NCBI RefSeq assembly: GCF_010093535.1
Contig: NW_022985203.1
Span: 484,156 to 538,012, forward strand
Reading direction: 5' to 3'
Source of the DNA: Lindgomyces ingoldianus
Taxonomy: Eukaryota; Ascomycota; Dothideomycetes; Pleosporales; Lindgomycetaceae
Length of the DNA: 53,857 nucleotides
This document shows, in pieces, positions 46,411-53,857 of the stretch. Made by a program: the position numbers and the translations under genes. Within the stretch, counting starts at the first letter, position 1. Every line of letters starts with the position of its first letter. The notes under the pieces were generated by a model that worked only from the letters and a program-made list of their open reading frames with translations, was not told the DNA's origin and did not search any database.

Positions 46411-49400
46411 ATCCAAAGCAGTGCTGGCGATAGATCGATCCGATTCGTGGATCGATCCGAATCCACGCTATCCTGAATCTGGATTGGATCCTCGAATCAA
46501 TTCATAGTCTTAGCTGAAAATTTGCTTCCCTATTAATAAAACAACTTTAAAAGTCTTGTACAATAGAATCCTATAAATTAAGCTTAACTCTAGTGCCTAA
46601 AAATAAGGGCAGTGACATTAGAAACTTTGTACAACTACTAATGTCTAATAAACCTACTAAATAAAACAGCTAGCTTCTCTAATACTGTAATTTCTACAAT
46701 TACAACTACGCTTTAAAGGTTGTTATAAACTTTTAAAGGCACTTAAAATCTAACTACTAAGTTTTAGCAAAGGGTACTCTTTCTTTTATATAATAAGCAG
46801 GTGCTATTAAACTCTAAAAGCTATAAGACTACGCAGAACCTTACACAAAAGAAGATATACAGAATGCTGCGTTTAAAGCCTATCTAAATAAAGATATTAT
46901 TTAAAAAGCTCTTATATAACTAATTATTTAACAGCATTTTACTCTCTTAGTTATTAAATTATTGTCCTTTTAAGCTTTTATACAAGCATTAAATCTTGTT
47001 ACTAGAGAGGCTATTTTAGTTTTACACTTTACTATTTATACAGCAATCTAAAGCTATTAGTATAAAGAGAAGCTTATTTTTTAGCGTAAGATTTAAACAG
47101 CAACTTTAAAGATTAATGTTACGCTTAATCTCTAGACCTCTCTAAACTAAATTCTATTTATTGCAATTACTAGACACTTTGTATAAAGCTTAGATAATAC
47201 TGTTACTAAACACTTTCTTACTTTACAACTAGTCTTAGGCTATTCTAGTAAAGAACAGTTCTCTGTACTTTGTACAGTACTTAAGGAGTACAAGATTACT
47301 AGAAATCTAGAAGCAGTTGTTAGAGATAATGCTAGCACTAATAACACTCTCTATTGTATAATTAGTAAGTAGTATTCTAACAAACTTAATCTACATTAGG
47401 ATTCTAAGAATAAAAGAGTTTGCTATTTTAGTTATATTATTAATCTTATTATATAAGCATTTCTGTTTTTAAGTTTATATAAAAGTTATCTTAAAAATCT
47501 TAAAGCTGTAGACCTTAAAAAGGCAAATAAATTACCCTCTAATTCTATACAACAAGATATAATTAGAGCTATTAGTCCCCTTAGCAAACTTTATAACATT
47601 GTAGTCTATATTTATAGTTTAGGGCTTTGTATAAATAAGTTTATCTTGTAAGCTAGACAGATAATACTCTTAGACAATTATATAAGATAAAACAGCTAGT
47701 ATTATATAATTAATACAGTAATTAAGCTTAAAATGTATGTAGATTTCTATGTTAAAAACTAACTTAATCTTAAACGCAATACTTTAGAAATAAAGGATTA
47801 GAAAATGCTTTATATAATAAAAACATTCTTGCAGATTTTTAAAAATGTAATTCTCTAAAACAAAGAAGATGTAAAATGCCTTAGACAGGCTCTTCCTTCT
47901 CTATAGATCTTATAGACTTACATAATAGCTTTCCTAGCAAAACATAAGAAGGGAAATACATAATTTAATAAAAATTATGTTATATAAGCTACCTAGGCAC
48001 TTACAGCATAGCAAAAATAGTAGGACTTACTTTAAAAGCATCTTCTCTACTAAATTGCAACAGTTTTACATCTTTATTATTATATAAACTAGGCTAATAA
48101 GGTAATGCTTACCTTAAGGTTCTTTGCTAAAGACTAAAAAGCATAGAAAGCTTAGCTAAAATAATTCTAGCTTAATTTTTAATCTAAATATTAAGATTTA
48201 TTATTAACACCTCTCTAAAGTAAAGTGTAAGAGTAAAGAAAACAACAGGCTACTTATTATATAACAGCATAGATTATTTATAAAGTCTAGGATTATTTAA
48301 TTAAAGCTATAACTAAGTAAATTCTTAGTAATTAGGCTTTAGTAGAGAATCTAGATAAGTAGGCAGAGTATACAGGAGAGCTAGCAACAAAGGGGGTTAA
48401 AGATGTGTTAAAATAGTGGCAGAATAACGTACAATAATCTTAGTAGCCCCTTCTTACTTATCTTGCACTTAAGATCTACTCTATACTACTTATAAGTAAT
48501 AAACTAGAACATATCTTTTTTAAAGCACATTATATAATCTTTTAGACTTAAGCATTATTAAATTTTAATATTATTAAAGTAATTAAATCTTTAAATTACT
48601 AGTTAAGTTAAAAATAAGTAGACTATTTAAAAGAGTAAAGATCTTTATTTTCTATCTTATTCTTTACTTATAAAAAGACTGTTAATTTTAAGTAATTTAT
48701 TATACAATATTCTAGCGCCTATTCTTATTATTACTCTCTAGCTCCTTAATCTTGTATAGGTAATCTATAACAATGTTATTTACACTAGAAGACAAAGTTG
48801 CTAGGGGACCTATACTATTATTAGGTGTCAGACGATACTAATTAGGTTAAGAGCTATTATAGTAACTGCAACAGGCAGCCTAATCTTTAAATTTGTAATT
48901 AGCGCAAGCAGCTGCCTACTTAGACAAGAGTAAAACACACTCTAAAAATAAACTATAGTAAGAATAGCTAGCATACTCTACTATGTAAGTTAGTTGTTGT
49001 ACAACATGTAAGATAGAAGGCATATAGTAAGGTTCTATGTTAATAGTACTATAAGTCTAAATTAACACTGCATTAACATATAACAGGCAGTGGGTATTTA
49101 ATTAGAAGGCATAAAGGGTGCTGCTGTAGTATTTAACATTATTATAGGGTGCAGAGAGAACCTATTTCTGCTAGATCTAAAATTGTTAGCTTATTGTACA
49201 ATAGGGGGAGTAACTTACAGTATGCGCTACAACTCCTAGAGCTGCTTGTACGTTTAGGTTAGAGGCAGCAGGAAAAACCTAGATGCATCTTTTGCGGCTA
49301 TTAGCGCTATGCTGCTCCTAGCTATTTTTATTGTTCTTCTTAGCATTCTAAATTACAATGTCTATGTTTTTATATAATAAAATAAAAAGAAGATACTTTT

Positions 49401-49710
49401 TGTAATGCTTGTTGTATAAAGCAGGGCTTAATATACATTTCTCCCTTTATTGTTTAGATTTTAAGCTATTAACTGCTCCTATTGTAAATAGAATTCTATT
49501 ATCCTAAGCTAAATTTTTATTAAATGTTTATTATACAACCTATTAAGAGTATAATAGCACAAAAAATTAAGTAAAAGACTAATTGTTTAGAATAGTTGCC
49601 TATTTAGCCTTAGCGCTGGATTGATTCATGGATCCGATCCAGATCCAGGATAGCGCCACGTGATTCCGGATAATCGATTCGGACCGATTCCCGCCAGCAC
49701 TGATCCAAAG
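46411..49710 (+). mobile_element. Complete hAT DNA transposon (RIP-killed) with 8-bp target duplication
   Basis: The element runs 46419-49702 (3,284 bp). It starts CAGTGCTGGCG and ends CGCCAGCACTG, perfect 11-bp inverted termini, and is flanked by the 8-bp duplication ATCCAAAG at 46411-46418 and 49703-49710, the hallmark of hAT. Plus-strand translation near 48400-48570 recovers the C-terminal dimerisation region: a W-Q-N-N segment, then TYLALKIYSI, then KLEHIFFKAH where active elements have a PERVFS-like motif. Stops are frequent. The outer 85-100 bp at each end stay GC-balanced and contain GATCGATCC/GGATCC subterminal motifs that form a longer imperfect inverted repeat. The interior is extremely AT-rich. 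No intact frame remains. Confidence 0.93.
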
Positions 49711-50140
49711 TTGACGTTAACTTGATAGTTCCTTACAGACCTTCTTAACCTGCACACAACTCATTAGATCTTGGCCGCCTTTCCAAGATACTATTCTTGC
49801 GTACAGATGGAAGTCTCTACCCCGTTCACCAAGAGGGCTTTTCTGAGGTTGTGACTGAATCGTGACTTGTAGAACAGAACGTTCAGAGTTCTCAACAATT
49901 AAGCTGGCTTGCAAGCTAGCTTAATAGGCTTGCTATGTAAGCAAGTAAGCTAAGCAAGCTAAGAGAATAAATTGTAATAAGCAATTAAGCTAAAAATCTC
50001 TAGCTTATTAGGCCTAGCTTATAAAGTCTATTAATATTCTAATTATTTCTAATTTTTTTACTATTTTAAAAAGATGCTAAGCATCTTGTATAACTTTAGT
50101 AATAGTAACTTTTTATTTACTTATAGCTGCTTTACTTTTA
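49711..50140. other. Unique then AT-rich sequence, no gene
   Basis: The first 200 bp are host-like. From about 49905 a local run of AAGC/GCTTGCTTA-type motifs (imperfect short palindromes with AAGCTAGCTT) leads into AT-rich DNA. The minus-strand 65-codon frame at 49914-49717 shows no motif. Confidence 0.4.
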
Positions 50141-50154
50141 ACGTACTCTACAGG
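50141..50154. mobile_element. Fot1-like terminal stub
   Basis: The 14 bp ACGTACTCTACAGG after a TA match the outermost TIR of the Fot1-like elements. They are cut off by the LTR copy that starts at 50155. Confidence 0.5.
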
Positions 50155-50413
50155 TGTAACAGCGCAGGCAAGACAATAGGTCTAAATGCGGTGTGAATCT
50201 ACTTAGAGGCATATAAGTGCGTAGAGACTTAGAAACCTAGTAATTCTATTAACACCTATAGGCCTTATATAGAAGGGTATTAGAAAACTACTAGGCTAGC
50301 TAAGAGAAGAGGTACAACTAAATACTTAGAGGAATAGAGGTATAGCAAAGGCTAGGGCAGAGTTAGAGTAGATATAAAAAACCTTTAAATGTAAGTTTAT
50401 TAAGTAAACTTTA
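50155..50413. repeat. Truncated copy of the 22380-22665 LTR, inverted
   Basis: It begins TGTAACAGCG and matches the reverse complement of the solo LTR at 22380-22665 over about 250 bp, with scattered transitions. Its other terminus (expected to end TATTACA) is missing. A Fot1-like end preceded by TA takes its place at 50414. Confidence 0.75.
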
Positions 50414-50415
50414 TA

Positions 50416-50471
50416 ACGTACACTATAGGCAAGTTGCTTACACGCCTAAGTTGCTTACTTTTACTAAGACC
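50416..50471. mobile_element. Fot1-like TIR fragment (56 bp)
   Basis: The terminal repeat ACGTACACTATAGGCAAG and the following TIR bases through ACTAAGACC are present. The element is then interrupted by the LTR beginning TGTTACGTCC at 50472. Confidence 0.7.
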
Positions 50472-50791
50472 TGTTACGTCCTACGACTAGACCATAGCCC
50501 TAGGTCAAGGAAGTGCCCTACTGTTGTTTGACTAGTGGCCGAGCCCGCTGGAGGAGGGGCAGGCAGGATCACGGGACTACACGGACGAAAGGCTGTCCCA
50601 GTATCCAGACAGCGTGATTGGAGAATGCTCCGTCCAATAGGGTCCTGCTCGCAGTGCGCGCAACTTAGAAGTATATAGCTTTAATCCTAACTATAGTTTA
50701 AAAGTTATAATTAACTTTTAGTTTATTTTTACATAGACTAAGTAGTATAATAGTTTTTAATAACACTAATACTATTATATATCTTATACTA
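50472..50791 (+). repeat. Partial LTR, relative of the 7304/17177 family
   Basis: It starts TGTTACGTCCTACGACTAG. The 5' 190 bp are GC-rich and only loosely similar to the other two LTRs. The 3' part (about 50690-50790: TTTAGTTTAT, ATAGACTAAGTAG, TATATATCTT) aligns clearly with them. The last part of the LTR is missing because a Fot1-derived unit starts at 50794 after a TA. Confidence 0.6.
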
Positions 50792-50793
50792 TA

Positions 50794-51825
50794 ACGTACT
50801 TCACAGGCAAGTTGCTTACACACCTAAGTTGCTTACTTTTACTAAGACCTTACTAAACTACTTTTCTTATACTAATGCATTCTCTATAACACTACTTAGA
50901 TGTGCTAAAAGAATGTTAGATATAGCTTACACTCTAAGCTTTTAAATAAGACATAAAACTTTTAAAGAAACATACTACAGCTATATACAAAGTTCTATAA
51001 AAAAAGAATAAATAACTATAGCGCTAGATAACCTTTATAAGCTAATTTTATAGCTAAATTATAAAAGCTAAGTAATAAAAAAAGTAGGTAATTATTAAAA
51101 CTATACTTAAGCTATATATGTAAAGAATTTCCTCTTAAATAGCATTTATAGCTAATATAGCTAATTTTTTACACACTAAGCATAATCTAGGCTATGTTTA
51201 TATAAACTAGCTTAGTATGTTTATAAAGTATTATTTAAAGCTTAAAGTAAAGTTTTAAGTATAAGTATAGTTAAAAAATATTTAGCTAATTATAAAGCTT
51301 ATTTTACTAAAGTTATACATATTATTATTCTAAATACTATACTTAGCTTTAATAATCTTTATAAGGCTAAACCTAGTTTAAATTACTTTAGAACTTTTAT
51401 AAAAAGCTTTTTTATAGTTATAGTTATATTTAAATATTACTTTAAGCTTTAAATAACACTTTATAAATGTATAAAGCTAGTTTATGCTAATATAGCCTAG
51501 ATTATGCTTAGCGCGCAAAAAATTAGCTATATTAGCTATAAATACTATTTAAAAAGAAATTCTTTACGCATATAGCTTAAATATAGTTTTAATAATTACC
51601 TACTTTTTTTTATTACCTAGCCTTTATAATTTAGCTGTAGAATTAGCTTGTAAAGGTTGTCTAGTGCTATAGTTATTTATTATCTTTTATAGAACCTTAT
51701 ATATAGATATAGTATATTTTTTTAAGAGTTTTATATTTTATTTAAAAGCTTAAAGCATAAGCTGTATCTAATATTCTTTTAGCACATCTAAGTAGTGTTG
51801 TTAGGAATGTATTAGTGTAGAAAAA
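50794..51825. mobile_element. Palindromic (head-to-head) Fot1-like derivative
   Basis: The left arm (50794 to about 51275) reads from the TIR ACGTACTTCACAGG into the transposase N-terminal region in plus orientation. The right arm (about 51276-51825) carries the same region, plus part of the catalytic domain, in minus orientation. For example, GCATTC..CACTACTTAGATG at the left is mirrored by CATCTAAGTAGTG..GAATG at the right. The right TIR is missing because an LTR starts at 51826. The 3' half of the element is absent. It cannot be a normal copy; it arose by inversion/duplication or by insertion of one truncated copy into another. Confidence 0.75.
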
Positions 51826-52404
51826 TGTCACGGTTAACTTAGACATGCCTCAGACTCTCCCTAGAGAGCCCTCGGCCCGGCCTTGGGCACATGACGTCCT
51901 GTCACGTGCCCCAGCACATATATATATATATCCTCTCACAAACCCCTAAGTCTCCTTAAGGATTTGTCTATTAATACTATCTGTTGCGTTTGCCAAAAGG
52001 TCAACCTCCCAGCTAGCACAGCAGAAGGATATATATAGACGGATAGCTGTACGCGACACACCCCCCAGCTTGAACTGTGGAACAAGAGAGGTGAAACATG
52101 TTGAAACAACCTCAACACACCCTTCCTCTTTAGCCCAAGCAACAGAACTTAGAGACAGATCTAGTAAGGTAGCCTCTGTAATAGACGCACTGCCTAAATG
52201 CTCTTTGCTGGGCGTGGGAATTAAACACGCAGTGCTCCGGGATAATGCGATCCTATTGGTGGAGCGGGGGTGCGCAAATTTTCAAGCGCTAACCATCTAC
52301 ACTACGCCGCGAACCGGGCTCATAACTGTTGCGTTTGCCAAAAGGTCAACCTCCCAGCTAGCACAGCAGAAGGATATATATAGACGGATAGCTGTACGCG
52401 ACAC
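51826..52404 (+). repeat. LTR unit with partial second LTR and 79-bp direct repeat
   Basis: A GC-balanced LTR begins TGTCACGG (51826) and ends GCGACA (52058), about 233 bp, with an AT dinucleotide run near 51920. The last 79 bp (51981-52059) recur without visible change at 52326-52404. About 266 bp lie between them, so the layout is LTR, short internal piece, truncated LTR. There is no coding capacity. The lack of RIP changes suggests a young insertion or a repeat below the RIP length threshold. Confidence 0.7.
52211..52318 (-). ncRNA. tRNA-like (SINE-like) sequence between the 79-bp repeats
   Basis: On the minus strand TAGTGTAGATGGTTAGCGC (about 52304-52286) fits a pol III A box and tRNA D arm. 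About 60 bp further, GTTTAATTCCCACGCCC could be a degenerate B box/T arm. The acceptor halves pair only in part and the A-to-B distance is too long for a normal tRNA without an intron, so I do not call a functional tRNA. Confidence 0.3.
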
Positions 52405-53527
52405 TATCTTATACCCTCTTCTGCGCTTTATGCTTTCTGCTTTATAGTGCTCTTATAATTTAAATCTTTTATACTCTCTTACAAAGACATAGTTAGTTTA
52501 AAAAATAAAAGGCTACTTTTACTACTACTTTTTAAGCTTTACTTTAATTAAAGAGCTATAATAATAATAGCTAGTAGTAGTTACACACGCAAAAGTAGGG
52601 CTACAGCTACTACCTCTTCTAAGGCTGTCCTAGAGACGCCTTATAACAACTTTAGTGCTTAACTTTTTAAGCACCTTACATTCTAGCGCCTTAACTAAAT
52701 TCTACTAGATTAGCAAGTATAAAAAGTAAAAAATAAAAAACACTAAGTTTTTAAGTTAAGAAATAAGTAAGACTTTAAAAACTTTTAAAAATATAGTTAA
52801 ACTAAACCTAAAAACTTTTTAAGTTACACTAAATAAAAATTAAATAACTTTTTTATTACACTAAGCTTTTTAAGTTTTAGGACTTTAAAAACTACTAGTT
52901 AGCTCTCTATAAGCTACTTACAGCAACTATTAGTAATAAAAGTAAACGTAATATGCTGTAGTACTCTTCTAAAGTAAGCCTAAACTAGTTCTACTACTAT
53001 CTTAGTGCAACTTTTAACTAATAAAGTGTTTATATAGTTACTTTTTATAAAAGCTTTTTAGCTTAAGGCTAAAAAAGCTTTAAAAGCTAAAATTAGTTAA
53101 ACTTATAAATAAGCTTAAATTACTTTTATAACTTTTAGCTTATTTTTTAAAACTACTTTAAATTAACTCTAATTCTAAGCTAGCTTAAATAAAACTCTAA
53201 GTTAGCTATTTAAGATTAAGGCTTTTTTAAAGCTTAGCTTCTTAAAAAAGTCTCTAACTTTATAGTAAGTAAACACTTAAGTAAGAGATATAAATAGTAT
53301 CTAAAAATATATAAACTTTTTAAATAACTTTACTACTTAAACTTAATAAATTATTAACTAGATTTAGTTTAAAGTTTATAAAAACTTAATTAGTTACACT
53401 ATTAATAAAGACACTATTAAAACCTAGGCTTAGCTTTAAACTAAAGTATATAAGCTTACCTAGAATTCTTTTCTAACATAGTATAAAAACTACTATTACT
53501 TTTAGAATATAAAGTAGAAAGTAGGTA
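52405..53527. other. AT-rich stretch without recognisable content
   Basis: Extreme AT content, dense TAA/TAG in all frames and repeated ACTTTTTAAG-like motifs. It is a RIP-treated repeat of unknown type. No termini were recognised. Confidence 0.5.
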
Positions 53528-53857
53528 ACGTACTTCATAGGCGAGTTGCTCACACACCTGAGTCGCTTACTTTTGCTAAGACCCTACCAAACCACCCTTC
53601 CTACACTAATGCATTCCCCACAACACTACTTAGACGCGCTAAAAGAACGTTAGATACAGCTTACGCTCTAAGCTTTTAAATAAGACATAAAACTCTTAAA
53701 GAAATGTGCTATAGCTATATGTAAAGTCCTATAAAAAACAATAAATAACTACAGCACTAGACAACCTTTATAAGCTAATTCTACAGCTAAATTACAGAGG
53801 CTAGGTAATAAAAAGAAGCAGGTAATTATTAAGACTATACTTAAGCTATATGCGCAA
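53528..53857 (+). mobile_element. Fot1/pogo-like element, copy truncated by the window end
   Basis: After TA (53526-53527) the sequence begins ACGTACTTCATAGGCGAG and continues through the TIR into the transposase N-terminal region in plus orientation. It is collinear with the reverse complement of the right ends of copies A and B. It keeps more GC than the other copies, so it may be less RIP-damaged. The rest lies outside the window. Confidence 0.8.

Noticed and set aside
52211..52318. Functional tRNA gene
   Set aside because: An A-box-like segment is clear, but acceptor pairing is partial, the B box is degenerate and the length is too great.

Overview
The window looks like a piece of a filamentous ascomycete (Pezizomycotina) genome with a two-compartment structure. 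The protein genes are split by short introns (44-185 nt) with GT..AG ends and CTNA-type branch sites. The products are typical fungal housekeeping and accessory proteins. The transposons carry the signature of repeat-induced point mutation (RIP): very high AT, loss of CpA, and CAA/CAG/TGG codons turned into TAA/TAG. The genus cannot be read from the sequence.

Left AT-rich block (about 1-18780): a stack of dead transposons. It holds two oppositely oriented arrays of one 10-bp unit (226-415, 1081-1225), a Ty3/Gypsy relic on the minus strand (2290-7303) with its 5' LTR (7304-7799), and a second Ty3/Gypsy relic on the plus strand (about 8640-14044). The second relic's integrase is split by a complete Fot1/pogo-like DNA transposon (10514-12378), and its chromodomain is split by a solo LTR (13239-13456). 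A second complete Fot1-like copy lies at 15013-16879 and a second LTR of the first Gypsy family at 17177-17681.

Gene island (about 18780-46410): an MFS drug-transporter-like gene whose exon structure can be fully resolved but which carries one frameshift (19383-21300); a solo LTR (22380-22665); Dsc3 of the Golgi E3 ligase complex (23430-24398, minus); mitochondrial Fe-S assembly protein ISA1 (25298-26089, minus); a 10-exon agmatinase-family ureohydrolase with a signal peptide (26625-28388, minus); a hydrolase remnant; a MATE transporter (29339-30960, minus); N-acetylglucosamine-6-phosphate deacetylase (34940-36369, minus) head-to-head with a Mug190/tricalbin-like SMP-C2 membrane-contact protein (36958-40912, plus); and several small or orphan candidates (34296, 41369, 44213, 44930). 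The genes do not form an obvious pathway cluster.

Right AT-rich block (46411-53857): a complete hAT element (46419-49702) with a perfect 8-bp target duplication and ends untouched by RIP. Beyond it is a nested mosaic of LTR pieces and Fot1-like pieces, including a head-to-head palindromic Fot1 derivative (50794-51825), an LTR unit with a 79-bp direct repeat around a tRNA-like sequence (51826-52404), and the start of another Fot1-like copy that runs off the window (53528).

I did not find a new defence or biosynthetic system. The most unusual items are the inverted decamer arrays, the readable order of transposon insertions, the palindromic Fot1 derivative, the hAT with RIP-free termini, and the MFS gene with a GC-AG intron and a 17-nt exon. 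Intron models were derived by hand from splice signals and family conservation. They are not transcript evidence.
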